DNA from: Parabacteroides goldsteinii
Lineage (GTDB): Bacteria; Bacteroidota; Bacteroidia; Bacteroidales; Tannerellaceae
Assembly (NCBI RefSeq): GCF_015550595.1
Contig: NZ_JADNBB010000003.1
Coordinates: 1-64,000 of the forward strand
Direction of reading: 5' to 3'
Length of the DNA stretch: 64,000 bases
Below the pieces are notes generated by a model. The model saw only the letters and a program-made list of their open reading frames with translations, searched no databases and was not told where the DNA came from. The translations under genes were made by a program, and so were the position numbers. Below, piece after piece: positions 16,115-24,991 of the stretch; position 1 is the first letter of the stretch; each line of letters begins with the position of its first letter.

Positions 16115-16615
16115 TTAAATCTTATTCATAACTTCAGCCAATTGATCCGGAGTTACATTTGCGGCAATGATCACTCCTTTGTCGTCTATCAGAAAGTTCT
16201 TCAAACCCTTTTGCAGGTTAAACTTTCCATACAACTCTGACTTTTTTCCCAGTTCTTCACGAAATTGCTTTGTGCCGCTAAGCTTGTCTGCCTTTACCGT
16301 CTCGGTAAAGATTGATTCTTTCTCGTCGAGAGAAACAGAATACATGGCAATTTTATCCGAACTTAGTTTATTAACTTCATTCCATAATTGAACGTTACGG
16401 GCTCGCGATTCAGCATCGTAAGCTGCCCAGAAATTCAGCAACGTGTAACGCCCGGAATGATTTTGGAAACTAATATTACTTTCATTTCCTAAAGACTCTA
16501 TTCTCGGAGCCAGATCACCAGGATTAGTACCCACGGTAGGTCTCGCTTCTTTTGTAGCGGACGACATTGTTGCCAATGCAACCGTTACAATGAGAACATA
16601 AGCTCTTACCTTCAT
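16115..16615 (-). CDS. Secreted thioredoxin-fold protein lacking the CxxC active site
   Basis: The 166-aa protein has an N-terminal hydrophobic signal (MKVRAYVLIVTVALATMSSA) and a TlpA/AhpC-TSA-like fold: GDLAPRIESL, LLNFWAAYDAESRARN, and near the C-terminus NFLIDDKGVIIAANVTPDQL. In active TlpA-type proteins the WAxWCxxC motif follows the NFWA strand; here the segment reads WAAYDAESR and the protein has no cysteine at all. It therefore cannot be a thiol oxidoreductase and may be a structural or binding derivative. It is monocistronic, preceded by a roughly 160-nt leader with a well-matched promoter. Confidence 0.8.
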   Translation of the reverse strand: MKVRAYVLIVTVALATMSSATKEARPTVGTNPGDLAPRIESLGNESNISFQNHSGRYTLLNFWAAYDAESRARNVQLWNEVNKLSSDKIAMYSVSLDEKESIFTETVKADKLSGTKQFREELGKKSELYGKFNLQKGLKNFLIDDKGVIIAANVTPDQLAEVMNKI

Positions 16616-16816
16616 AATGTAATTTTTACGTTAAACTTAATCGGAACATAATCTCCTACGGATAATTACCGGTCTGCAGGCGGTTCTTTGTCAGTTTTCC
16701 TTTATGTCCGACTCCTGATTTTCAGGAAAGTAAACAAGTGCTTTTCCTTCGCTAAGGAATTGCGTTCTTGTTTTTAACGGTGGCAAAGATACAGGTAAAG
16801 AGTCTCTCCTTCCAAA
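16616..16816 (-). promoter_or_regulatory. Promoter and long structured leader of the thioredoxin-fold gene
   Basis: The minus strand carries TTTG (-33; 16813-16816) and TATCTTTG (-7; 16784-16791) separated by 21 bp, one of the best promoter matches in the window. Transcription from about 16777 would give a leader near 160 nt. The leader contains two small hairpins: TTCCTT-AGCG-AAGGAA and CCTGA-AAA-TCAGG. No riboswitch family is recognised. Confidence 0.65.
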
Positions 16817-16996
16817 CGATATAACATAAATCGAGTGAAATACAAGGTTTTTTATATGTTTTATTGCATGAAAATCTAGGAAAATAGCTGTTTTATAGCA
16901 GGTGGTTAACAATAATTTGCTTTTAAAACAGGGGTAAAATAGATGTTATTTTAACATGAGAAGGAAAAACAAGAACATTAAGTCTGGTTTTAAGGA

Positions 16997-17027
16997 GATA
17001 AAGTCCGACTATAAATCGGACTTTATC
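16997..17027 (-). terminator. Terminator of the 173-aa hypothetical gene
   Basis: GATAAAGTCCGA and TCGGACTTTATC form a perfect 12-bp stem with a 7-nt loop, 10 bp beyond the stop of the gene at 17037. Confidence 0.8.
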
Positions 17028-17036
17028 TTAGTTTTG

Positions 17037-17558
17037 TTATTCTTTATAAGGAGAAGGCATAGGCATTCCCTCTTTTATATATTCATCGTAAACGATCGTC
17101 GGATGGTCTTGCAGTGATGTCGTATTATATTCCGCTTTGAAATTATCCCGACGGAAATTCTTCAACTTCAGGTTTTCCGTACTGTAAGTACGCAACGTTT
17201 CCTTTTTGTTTCCTGTCAATGAACTTTCCACAACTACGGAATCGAGAATGTTCATTTTGGGAGTCAATGTAGGTAGTAACGTCTGCTCCAGCAACCCGCG
17301 GTAAGCGCCGATATATTCACACCAGTAAGCGTTGCCTTGCTTAAAAACACGATACGTGTAGTTAGACCATGCTGTTCGGATGTGAATCTCATGTTCCCAG
17401 ATTTCAATACATGCTTCTGAATCATAGTTAGGATCTTTAATCGTAACTCTTTCCAAGCCATGTGTTTTTTCAACTACTTTGGTTCGCCATTTGTCTGAAT
17501 GCCGTATTTCGGCAATAATCTCAGGCAGCTTTTCCTTAATTTCAAACTGAATTTTCAT
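17037..17558 (-). CDS. Hypothetical cytoplasmic protein, 173 aa
   Basis: The product begins MKIQFEIKEKLPEIIAEIRH and is hydrophilic throughout, without signal or membrane segments. The middle part (YTYRVFKQGNAYWCEYIGAY) looks like a compact beta-rich domain, and the C-terminus ends in a proline-rich EGMPMPSPYKE. It forms a single-gene unit, divergent from serB and closed by a perfect hairpin. I do not recognise a family. Codon usage and the terminator support a real gene. Confidence 0.7.
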   Translation of the reverse strand: MKIQFEIKEKLPEIIAEIRHSDKWRTKVVEKTHGLERVTIKDPNYDSEACIEIWEHEIHIRTAWSNYTYRVFKQGNAYWCEYIGAYRGLLEQTLLPTLTPKMNILDSVVVESSLTGNKKETLRTYSTENLKLKNFRRDNFKAEYNTTSLQDHPTIVYDEYIKEGMPMPSPYKE

Positions 17559-17688
17559 CTCGATTTGCCTGCCAGTCAGGACTTATTAAGGTTGCCAGGT
17601 TCTAAATTAAATATAACGCGTCTCTAAAAATAACAATTTCATTTGAATTTTTGTTTATTTATATGGCGAAATTTGCATATAACTTGTT

Positions 17689-17696
17689 TACCTTTG
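17689..17696 (+). promoter_or_regulatory. Candidate -7 box for serB
   Basis: TACCTTTG matches TAnnTTTG and lies 19 bp before the ATG at 17715, supporting the inner start codon rather than the upstream in-frame ATG at 17643, which precedes the promoter. Confidence 0.55.
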
Positions 17697-17714
17697 CCTT
17701 ATAAAACAAAAAAC

Positions 17715-18941
17715 ATGGGACTAAAAGACGAAATTATACTGATAAATATAAACGGGGCTGACCGCCCGGGTGTCACCGCCGCCCTTACCGAAATTCTGGC
17801 AAAGAATAATGCTGTCATTCTTGACATCGGTCAGGCTGATATTCATAACAACTTATCATTAGGTATTCTTTTCCAGAGTTGTGGAGGAAATTCAGGTGAT
17901 ATTTTGAAAGAATTACTCTTCAAAAGTTATGAATTGGATGTAAATATTCGTTTTAATCCTATTACAGAAGAAGAATATTCCAAATGGGTGAATATGCAGG
18001 GAAAGAACCGGTATATTATAACCATTCTGGGACGTATGCTGACGGCAAAGCAAATAGCGGGTGTCACTCGTATTGTTGCCGACCAGGGAATGAACATCGA
18101 TGACATCAAACGTCTGACAGGACGTATTCCTTTGGATGAAAACTCACGGACTCCGAAGGCGAGTGTGGAATTTTCCGTTCGCGGCACACCGCGTGATAAA
18201 GAACTGATGAAGGCTGAGTTCATGAAACTCTCCTCCGAACAGGTAATGGATATCTCTTTCCAGGAGGAAAGTATGTATCGCCGTATGCGCCGTCTTATCT
18301 GTTTTGATATGGATTCGACCCTGATCGAAACGGAAGTGATCGACGAGTTGGCTATCCGTGCCGGTGTTGGCGACCAGGTTAAGGCTATTACGGAATCGGC
18401 TATGCGCGGAGAGATAGATTTCAGCGAAAGTTTCCGGCAACGTTGTGCCTTATTAAAAGGATTGGATGTCTCTGTTATGCAAGACATTGCAGAAAATCTG
18501 CCTATCACAGAAGGGGTTGATCGCCTGATGCGTATTCTTAAAAAGGTGGGCTTCAAGATCGCAATCCTTTCCGGGGGATTTACTTATTTCGGAAACTACC
18601 TGAAACAGAAATACAATATAGATTATGTATATGCAAACGAGCTTGAAGTGGTAGACGGCAAGCTGACCGGACGCCATATCGGAGATATCGTCGATGGTAA
18701 ACGGAAAGCTGAATTGCTTCGTTTGATCGCTCAGGTTGAAAATGTGGATATCCGTCAGACCGTAGCGGTTGGTGACGGTGCCAACGACTTGCCTATGATC
18801 AGTATAGCAGGTTTGGGCATTGCTTTCCATGCGAAACCAAAAGTAAAAGCAACCGCCAAACAGTCGATTTCAACGATCGGGCTGGACGGAATATTATATT
18901 TCCTGGGATACAAAGATTCATATTTGGAAGAACAAATGTAA
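17715..18941 (+). CDS. serB: Phosphoserine phosphatase with two N-terminal ACT domains
   Basis: The 408-aa enzyme catalyses the last step of serine synthesis, O-phosphoserine to serine. Two ACT-type domains (about 5-80 and 95-175; the first begins LININGADRPGVTAALTEIL) precede a HAD domain with the nucleophile motif DMDSTLIETE, a conserved LSGGFTYF segment and GDGANDLPM. Double-ACT SerB proteins are typically feedback-sensitive to serine. The start at 17715 (MGLKDEIIL) is chosen because the upstream extension is not protein-like and lies ahead of the promoter. It heads a likely three-gene unit with the Dabb and C_GCAxxG genes. Confidence 0.94.
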   Translation: MGLKDEIILININGADRPGVTAALTEILAKNNAVILDIGQADIHNNLSLGILFQSCGGNSGDILKELLFKSYELDVNIRFNPITEEEYSKWVNMQGKNRYIITILGRMLTAKQIAGVTRIVADQGMNIDDIKRLTGRIPLDENSRTPKASVEFSVRGTPRDKELMKAEFMKLSSEQVMDISFQEESMYRRMRRLICFDMDSTLIETEVIDELAIRAGVGDQVKAITESAMRGEIDFSESFRQRCALLKGLDVSVMQDIAENLPITEGVDRLMRILKKVGFKIAILSGGFTYFGNYLKQKYNIDYVYANELEVVDGKLTGRHIGDIVDGKRKAELLRLIAQVENVDIRQTVAVGDGANDLPMISIAGLGIAFHAKPKVKATAKQSISTIGLDGILYFLGYKDSYLEEQM

Positions 18942-18958
18942 TTTAAATAAAAGCGTTT

Positions 18959-19261
18959 ATGATAAGACACATTGTAATGTTTAAACTGACAGAGTTTGCA
19001 ACTCCGGCCGACAAACAGGCTAAAATGCAGGAAATTAAAACAGGTTTGGAAGCTTTGATCGACAAAATCGATGTATTGCGCATGATCCGTGTCGATTTCA
19101 ACGTAAATCCGGAAGAAACCTGGGACGTTATTCTTACAACGGAACTCGATTCACTGGAGGATGTGAAGACATACGCAAACCACCCCGAACACGTAGCAGT
19201 CTCAAAGGGCATTATCGGTCCGGTAAAAGCAGACAGAGCTTGTGTTGACTACGAGTATTAA
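18959..19261 (+). CDS. Dabb-family (stress-responsive alpha/beta barrel) protein
   Basis: The 100-aa protein begins MIRHIVMFKLTEFATPADKQ and matches the dimeric ferredoxin-like Dabb fold: an N-terminal RHIV[ML]FK strand, a central helix, and the closing HPEHVAV segment. Members form dimeric barrels; some are catalytic, but most bacterial ones have no known substrate. It is 17 bp after serB and 9 bp before the next gene, which suggests cotranscription. Confidence 0.88.
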   Translation: MIRHIVMFKLTEFATPADKQAKMQEIKTGLEALIDKIDVLRMIRVDFNVNPEETWDVILTTELDSLEDVKTYANHPEHVAVSKGIIGPVKADRACVDYEY

Positions 19262-19270
19262 TAAGGCATT

Positions 19271-19744
19271 ATGAAAGATTTTGATATTGAAGAGCGGGTA
19301 AAAAACGCTGTTCAGAACTTTGAATCGGGATACAACTGCGCACAGTCTGTGTTCCTGGCCTATTCGGATGTTTTCGAACTGGATCTGAATATGGCAAAAA
19401 AAATGTCTGTCTCTTTTGGCGGCGGTGTAGGCCGGATGCGGGAAGTATGTGGAACGGTAAGTGCTATGGCTATGCTGGCCGGGTTTAAATATCCTGTATT
19501 GGACCAGAATGACCAGGAAGCCAGAACAAAGAATTACGCAATGGTGCAGAAAATGTCTAACATGTTTAAGGAAAAGCATGGTACGATTATTTGCCGCAGT
19601 CTTTTGCCTGCTGCTGAAGCCAACCAGACTGTTCCTACCCCTTCCGAAAGAACAAAAGAATATTATGCCAAACGTCCTTGCAGCAAATATGTGGCTGATG
19701 CAGCCCGGATAGCAGGACGAATGCTGAAAGATGAATTGGATTGA
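19271..19744 (+). CDS. C_GCAxxG_C_C family redox protein
   Basis: The 157-aa protein has the signature spacing of conserved cysteines of the C_GCAxxG_C_C family: GYNCAQSVF, FGGGVGRMREVCGTVSAM, IICRSLL and KRPCSKYV. The family is found in anaerobes and is presumed to be redox-active or metal-binding, sometimes next to redox enzymes; no reaction is established. In this copy the GCA part reads GVG, so one of the usual five cysteines is replaced. Third gene of the serB unit; its stop codon lies inside a hairpin shared with the convergent mgtC gene. Confidence 0.85.
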   Translation: MKDFDIEERVKNAVQNFESGYNCAQSVFLAYSDVFELDLNMAKKMSVSFGGGVGRMREVCGTVSAMAMLAGFKYPVLDQNDQEARTKNYAMVQKMSNMFKEKHGTIICRSLLPAAEANQTVPTPSERTKEYYAKRPCSKYVADAARIAGRMLKDELD

Positions 19745-19762
19745 TGGCTCAGGCCATCAATC
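19739..19762. terminator. Bidirectional terminator overlapping two stop codons
   Basis: GATTGATGGC and GCCATCAATC form a perfect 10-bp stem with a TCAG tetraloop. The stem includes the stop codon of the plus-strand gene (ending 19744) and that of the minus-strand mgtC gene (ending 19749), so one hairpin serves both. Confidence 0.85.
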
Positions 19763-20453
19763 TTATTTGAGAAACATACCCCAGGGTTCTTATTTCACTG
19801 AATAAGTTCATGTAAGATGATTGTGCCTTAACATTTACTTTATAGGTGATGATCGCCTTATTCAGTTCATACATAGATTCAAACGAAACACTTACGATAT
19901 AAATGTTTTTCCCTTCCAGTATTTTACGGACTGCTTTCAGATCCGGAGTCGACGTTGTACAAATAATTGTCAATATTTTATTTACACCGTTCAGGAACAT
20001 CCTTCTTTCAAGTCTTTCCAGGCTGACTAATATAACGAGTGTCAGTCCCGTACCAATTAATGCCGGAACATACATCCCTGCTCCCACAGCCAGTCCGATA
20101 ACTGCAACGACCCAGATACAAGCCGCCGTAGTCAGTCCGTGAATACTTCCGTGACTCTGCATAATAGCCCCCGCTCCCAGGAAACCGATTCCGGTAAGTA
20201 CCTGTGCCGCAATACGTCCCGGATCTCCATTCAGAAAGTCAGGATAACATTGGGGTATCCAGATGGAAATAAGCATGGCTGCCGCTGAACCCATACAAAT
20301 CAAGGTAAAGGTGCGCATTCCAGCCTCACGACGACGAAACTGGCGTTCTATACCAATAACAGCTCCCAGCAAAAAGCTGACAAATAGTTTTACAGCCGCA
20401 GTAGCCGGTGTAATGGTTGTATTTTGGAGTATCTCGTTAATTTGATCAAGCAT
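19749..20453 (-). CDS. MgtC/SapB family membrane protein
   Basis: The 234-aa protein has an N-terminal MgtC domain with four to five transmembrane segments and the conserved LLGAVIGIERQFRRREAGMR, LTGIGFLGAGAIM and AACIWVVAVIGLAVG stretches. A cytoplasmic ACT-like C-terminal part follows (about 150-234). MgtC proteins are linked to growth at low Mg2+ and to control of membrane potential; in some bacteria they inhibit the F-ATPase. No Mg2+ transporter gene is adjacent. A -7 box TATATTTG lies at 20479-20486. Confidence 0.92.
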   Translation of the reverse strand: MLDQINEILQNTTITPATAAVKLFVSFLLGAVIGIERQFRRREAGMRTFTLICMGSAAAMLISIWIPQCYPDFLNGDPGRIAAQVLTGIGFLGAGAIMQSHGSIHGLTTAACIWVVAVIGLAVGAGMYVPALIGTGLTLVILVSLERLERRMFLNGVNKILTIICTTSTPDLKAVRKILEGKNIYIVSVSFESMYELNKAIITYKVNVKAQSSYMNLFSEIRTLGYVSQIRLMA

Positions 20454-20478
20454 ATTTATTTTCCGTTTTAGTTATTGG

Positions 20479-20486
20479 CAAATATA
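20479..20486 (-). promoter_or_regulatory. Candidate -7 box for mgtC-like gene
   Basis: TATATTTG on the minus strand, 26 bp before the start codon. No clear -33 box. Confidence 0.45.
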
Positions 20487-20546
20487 GCTAATTATTTGAA
20501 TATCTCTATATACTTGCCGGGATGGTATATCAGATAAGATAAAGAC

Positions 20547-20577
20547 TTCGGAATTTCAACTATTTGGGGTAAATTTG
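20547..20577 (+). promoter_or_regulatory. Candidate promoter for the MFS gene
   Basis: TAAATTTG (20570-20577) fits the -7 consensus; TTCG at 20547-20550 is a near match to -33 TTTG with 19-bp spacing. Confidence 0.45.
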
Positions 20578-20596
20578 TCGCATAAAAAAGTGGTAT

Positions 20597-21772
20597 ATGA
20601 AACAAACATTGAAAGAAAACGGAGGCCTTCCTCCATTGATATTATGGACATTATCTATTGTAGCCGGCATTTCGGTAGCCAACCTTTACTATAATCAGCC
20701 ACTTCTGAACATGATACGTCAGGATCTCGACGTATCCGAATTTACCACCAATCTGATTGCTATGATTACACAGATTGGTTATGCATTGGGCTTATTGTTC
20801 GTTGTGCCATTGGCTGATATGTATAAACGTAAAACGATCATTATTACCAACTTCACTATCCTGACCGTATCATTGCTGAGTATTGCTTTGGCTCCCAATA
20901 TTCAGATCATTCTTATTGCATCCTTGTTTACAGGAATCTGTTCAATGATACCGCAAATATTTATTCCTATAGCAGCTCTTTACTCCAAACCGGAAAATAA
21001 GGGACGAAATGTAGGGTTGGTAGTTTCCGGATTGCTTTCCGGGATATTGGTATCGAGGGTAATAAGCGGGCTGGTCGGTGACCTGTTTGGCTGGAGGGAA
21101 ATGTATTATATTGCAGCTGGCCTGATGGTTGTATGTGGTATTGTCGTAATTACGGTTCTGCCTGATATACAGCCTACTTTTAAAGGGAAATACTCGGAAC
21201 TTATGAAATCCTTGTTTTCGCTGTTGAAAGAATTCCCCTCTTTGAAGATTTATGCAATCCGGTCCGGATTCGCATTCGGTTCTTTTCTGGCCATGTGGTC
21301 GTGCCTGGCATTTAAGATGGGACAGGCTCCTTTTTTTGCAAATAGCGATGTTGTCGGGATGTTGGGACTTTGCGGGGTAGCCGGGGCTTTATCGGCTTCA
21401 CTTGTAGGTAAATATGTGAAAAAAGTGGGTGTCAGGCGTTTTAATTTCTGGGGATGCGGGTTGATCCTGTTTTCATGGTTATTGCTTTATTGGGGTGGAA
21501 ACTATTATACTTCTATTATAGCAGGTATAATTATTATCGATATAGGTATGCAATGTATCCAGTTAAGTAACCAATCAAGTATTTTTGAATTATGTCCGTC
21601 TGCCTCAAACCGGGTCAATACGATCTTTATGACTACTTATTTTGTAGGAGGTTCGTTAGGCACATTTTTTTCCGGTACGGCTTGGCAGATGTTCGGTTGG
21701 GCAGGAACAGCCGGCGTTGGAGTATTACTATGTTGCGCCTCTTTAAGTGTGACTCTGCTGGCGAAGAAATAA
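20597..21772 (+). CDS. MFS transporter
   Basis: The 391-aa protein has the twelve hydrophobic segments of a major facilitator carrier. The loop after the second segment reads PLADMYKRKTIII, the conserved MFS cytoplasmic motif (usual form G-x3-D-[RK]-x-G-[RK][RK]). The N-terminal WTLSIVAGISVANLYYNQPLL resembles the YgaY/YnfM group of putative drug or sugar efflux carriers. The substrate is unknown. Single-gene unit closed by a strong hairpin. Confidence 0.88.
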   Translation: MKQTLKENGGLPPLILWTLSIVAGISVANLYYNQPLLNMIRQDLDVSEFTTNLIAMITQIGYALGLLFVVPLADMYKRKTIIITNFTILTVSLLSIALAPNIQIILIASLFTGICSMIPQIFIPIAALYSKPENKGRNVGLVVSGLLSGILVSRVISGLVGDLFGWREMYYIAAGLMVVCGIVVITVLPDIQPTFKGKYSELMKSLFSLLKEFPSLKIYAIRSGFAFGSFLAMWSCLAFKMGQAPFFANSDVVGMLGLCGVAGALSASLVGKYVKKVGVRRFNFWGCGLILFSWLLLYWGGNYYTSIIAGIIIIDIGMQCIQLSNQSSIFELCPSASNRVNTIFMTTYFVGGSLGTFFSGTAWQMFGWAGTAGVGVLLCCASLSVTLLAKK

Positions 21773-21809
21773 AAACGGAGAGGTTTATCTGGGTAAGCCT
21801 CTCCGTTTT
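21772..21809. terminator. Bidirectional terminator between MFS and GH36 genes
   Basis: AAAACGGAGAGGTTTA and TAAGCCTCTCCGTTTT form a long stem (one internal mismatch) around a short loop, with A and T runs on either side. It serves the convergent genes ending at 21772 and 21829. Confidence 0.9.
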
Positions 21810-21828
21810 GTTTATCAACTTATATTGA

Positions 21829-23988
21829 TTACTTTACTTTCGAAATTTCAATAACCCGGCTTGTCAGTTGCTTGCCCGAGAACACTGGAATACCCACTTT
21901 CATAAGCAGTTCCCCGGAAAAAGTCTTTCCGTTGCATCTCAGGATAGACTCTGTACCCGGCACCAGGTTGATTTCCTTTACTTCATACTGTGTCTCAGGA
22001 TTCAATCCCTGCAGACGAACCGGCTGTAAAATCTCACCGTAACGGGGATGAACATCAAATGCAAAAAGAACAGCCTTATCTGTTGTTTCATTAACATACA
22101 TAACTGCTGAATGATTGCCGTCATAAGGAGAGACCAAACGATACAGGTCACCGTCCATAAGCGCACCACTTAAGCGATTGAAATTCTTAACCGCTCCTCT
22201 ACAATACTCTTGCTCTGCCGGAGTCATCTCATGAGTGCGGATATCAAATCCGAGTTTACCCATCATGGCCACATCAGTACGGAACTTTATACTGGCACTC
22301 TTATTCCAGCTTGTAACATGTGCAGCCATTGTCTTTGAAGGAAAGAAATGAGAATATCCCCATTGGATAAAGATACGTTCAACAGGATCGGTATTATCGC
22401 TCGGCCAGAATTCCGTGAAATACTTCAGAGCTTCATAATCGGTACGTCCACCACCACCGGAACAAAGCATCATCGGCAGGTTTGGATATTTGGCCTTAAC
22501 ACGTTCAAGCACATTATAGAATCCTCTTACATGTTCGATATAAAGATGAGATTGTTGATCTTTCAGATACGGAGAATAAATATTAGTGATCGGACTGTTA
22601 CAATCCCATTTGAAATAGGCGATACCCGGATATTTTGTCATCAGGTTGTCGACAATTCCAAATACATAATCCTGCACTTTCGGATTACTAAGATCCAATA
22701 CAAGCTGGTGTCTGAAATAATATTCGTCTCTGTTTGGCAAATGAATGACCCAATCTTTATGTTTTTCATACAATTCGCTCTTCGGATTAACCATCTCCGG
22801 CTCGATCCACAAACCGAATTTAATGCCTTTATCTGTTGCTTCCTTCACTAGTTTACCGATACCGTTCGGTAATTTTTCTACGGTTTCTCCCCAGTCTCCT
22901 AATCCCTGACGATCGCTGCTACGGGGATATTTGTTGGCAAACCAACCATCATCCAATAGGAACATATCGACACCCAACTCCTTCGCTTCATCCATGATAT
23001 CGACCAGCTTGTCTTCATTAAAATCGAAATAGGTAGCTTCCCAGTTATTCAGTAAAGTAAGACGTGATTTATCTCCATCTTTTACCTGATATTTGCGAGC
23101 CCATTTATGAAAATCACGACTGGCTTTACCCTTTCCTTCAGCACTGAAGGTAAAAATAAATTCAGGGGTACGGAATATCTCATTGGGTTTTAGTGAATAT
23201 TCTGATGCATAGTCATTTATACCGGATAGGATACGTAATTTGTTTTCGTTGTCAACCTCGAATGTAAAACGAAAATTTCCAGTCCAACCGATCGTTCCGA
23301 AAAGAACTTCTCCTTCATTTTCCCTGGCATTTTCTTTCAGAGACAATAAAAAGAATGGGGAATTAAACATATTTGCACGGCTTCCAAGCTTTGTATCCAA
23401 TACTTTTTTCCCAAATGAAAGTTGTTGTTCGGTCATATTTACTTCATGTGCCCAATCCCCAGCAAATTCAGTCAGGAAGTATTTTTCACTATTCATATGG
23501 AGAAGTGAAGAAGCATAGTTATATAGTGTAACGGGCTTTTTCTCCTGGTGCGAAATCTCTGTAAAAGATTTGATGATATTTTCTTTTGCATAAGAAACAA
23601 AGTGAAGATCGACGGTTACAGGGTATATGTCATCCTTAAGTTTGATGATTGTTTCCGTTACGTCCGGCTGAATTTGTTTAGTCTCATAAGAGATATATTT
23701 TAGCAATAAAGAAGGGTTACCATCATTATGCAAAACACGGATAGCCGGTTCAAAATAGTCTTCCATACCATGTGTAAGATAGGCTTCACCACCCAGAGGC
23801 AGTTGATCGATATCACTATTGAACCGGAGCTTCTGGCCTAGATACGATTGATATAAACGGCCATTGTTACCAACCTTATATATAAGGCTGATATTATCGG
23901 TCGAAATTGGAATAATAACGTTGTCACCTGCTTTTAGCGACATAGATATGACCAGTAGGCATATCAAAGAGAATAGTCTGTTTTTCAT
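21829..23988 (-). CDS. GH36 alpha-galactosidase, secreted
   Basis: The 719-aa enzyme hydrolyses terminal alpha-galactosyl residues (raffinose-family oligosaccharides, galactomannan or mucin glycans). A signal peptide (MKNRLFSLICLLVISMSLKA) directs it to the periplasm. An N-terminal beta-supersandwich precedes the barrel with LLDDGWF, KFGLWIEPEMVNP, the nucleophile aspartate in YFKWDCN, and the acid/base aspartate in FWPSDNTDPVER. A C-terminal beta domain ends the protein. Length is typical for GH36. It follows pyrD on the same strand but behind a terminator-like hairpin, so it is probably separate. Confidence 0.94.
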   Translation of the reverse strand: MKNRLFSLICLLVISMSLKAGDNVIIPISTDNISLIYKVGNNGRLYQSYLGQKLRFNSDIDQLPLGGEAYLTHGMEDYFEPAIRVLHNDGNPSLLLKYISYETKQIQPDVTETIIKLKDDIYPVTVDLHFVSYAKENIIKSFTEISHQEKKPVTLYNYASSLLHMNSEKYFLTEFAGDWAHEVNMTEQQLSFGKKVLDTKLGSRANMFNSPFFLLSLKENARENEGEVLFGTIGWTGNFRFTFEVDNENKLRILSGINDYASEYSLKPNEIFRTPEFIFTFSAEGKGKASRDFHKWARKYQVKDGDKSRLTLLNNWEATYFDFNEDKLVDIMDEAKELGVDMFLLDDGWFANKYPRSSDRQGLGDWGETVEKLPNGIGKLVKEATDKGIKFGLWIEPEMVNPKSELYEKHKDWVIHLPNRDEYYFRHQLVLDLSNPKVQDYVFGIVDNLMTKYPGIAYFKWDCNSPITNIYSPYLKDQQSHLYIEHVRGFYNVLERVKAKYPNLPMMLCSGGGGRTDYEALKYFTEFWPSDNTDPVERIFIQWGYSHFFPSKTMAAHVTSWNKSASIKFRTDVAMMGKLGFDIRTHEMTPAEQEYCRGAVKNFNRLSGALMDGDLYRLVSPYDGNHSAVMYVNETTDKAVLFAFDVHPRYGEILQPVRLQGLNPETQYEVKEINLVPGTESILRCNGKTFSGELLMKVGIPVFSGKQLTSRVIEISKVK

Positions 23989-24030
23989 GTTCTTTTTTTA
24001 CTTGATTGTGGTCTATATTTTACTAAAACG

Positions 24031-24070
24031 AAGAAAAGTGCCTGTTTTGGTTATAACAGACACTTTTCTT
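24031..24070 (-). terminator. Terminator of pyrK-pyrD
   Basis: AAGAAAAGTG and CACTTTTCTT form a 10-bp stem continued by CTGTT/AACAG across one mismatch; it lies 10 bp past the pyrD stop and before the GH36 start. Confidence 0.78.
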
Positions 24071-24079
24071 ATTGAAATA

Positions 24080-24991
24080 TCATATTTCTAAAGCTCCAAT
24101 AAGTTCTCTCGCGGATTTAAATCCATGTCTGTCGAGATACTCATTCATACCGTCAATCACTTTTATCGATACGGTTGGATCAACAAAATTGTAAGTTCCG
24201 ATCTGTATCGCCGTGGCCCCGGCCAACATAAATTCCACCGCATCCTTCCAGTTTGAAATACCTCCTAAACCGATGACGGGTATCTTTACCGCCTTGTATG
24301 TTTGCCATACCATCCGGAGGGCAACCGGCTTCACACAGGGACCGGACAGACCACCAGTTATTGTAGATAATATAGGTTTACGCTTCTCTGCATCAATAGC
24401 CATTCCAAGCATGGTATTGATAAGCGAAACAGAGTCTGCACCTTCGGCTTCGACTGCTTTTGCAATCTCAGTTATATCGGTTACATTAGGAGAAAGTTTT
24501 ACAATAAGGGTCTTGGGATAAACCTTACGAACCGCCTTCACAACTTCGGCCGCACCGCAGGTCGTTACGCCAAAAGCCATACCGCCTTGCTTCACATTCG
24601 GGCATGAAATATTGAGTTCGATAGCCGGAATTTTATCCAGTCCTGCTATCTTTTCTGCACATTCCACGTATGTTTCGACAGACGATCCACTTACATTTAC
24701 GATCATATTTGTGTCAATATCCTTAATTGAAGGATAAATGTGATCCACGAAATATTGGGCTCCTTTGTTTTGCAGACCTACTGCATTCAACATCCCGGAA
24801 GGTGTTTCCGCCATACGGGGATACAGATTTCCTTCGCGTGGTTGGATGGTTGTTCCCTTTACAAAAATACCACCCAGTCTTGAAATATCCATAAAGTCTG
24901 AATATTCGACTCCGTATCCAAATGTACCCGAAGCAGTCATTACCGGGTTTTTCAACTGCAAATTACCTATGTTTACATTTAACTCAGCCAT
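24080..24991 (-). CDS. pyrD: Dihydroorotate dehydrogenase catalytic subunit (class 1B)
   Basis: The 303-aa FMN enzyme oxidises dihydroorotate to orotate in pyrimidine synthesis. Family markers include [31 protein letters not shown], the [15 protein letters not shown] segment with the catalytic cysteine of class 1B, and [19 protein letters not shown] at the phosphate-binding end. It overlaps pyrK by 13 bp, fitting the NAD+-dependent PyrD-PyrK heterotetramer. Confidence 0.96.
   Translation of the reverse strand: MAELNVNIGNLQLKNPVMTASGTFGYGVEYSDFMDISRLGGIFVKGTTIQPREGNLYPRMAETPSGMLNAVGLQNKGAQYFVDHIYPSIKDIDTNMIVNVSGSSVETYVECAEKIAGLDKIPAIELNISCPNVKQGGMAFGVTTCGAAEVVKAVRKVYPKTLIVKLSPNVTDITEIAKAVEAEGADSVSLINTMLGMAIDAEKRKPILSTITGGLSGPCVKPVALRMVWQTYKAVKIPVIGLGGISNWKDAVEFMLAGATAIQIGTYNFVDPTVSIKVIDGMNEYLDRHGFKSARELIGALEI

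Noticed and set aside
16691-16912. 73-aa minus-strand ORF
   Set aside because: It overlaps the well-matched promoter and leader of the thioredoxin-fold gene and has no protein-like pattern.
17643-17714. N-terminal extension of SerB
   Set aside because: The extension precedes the -7 box at 17689 and is not protein-like; the family start fits MGLKDEI.
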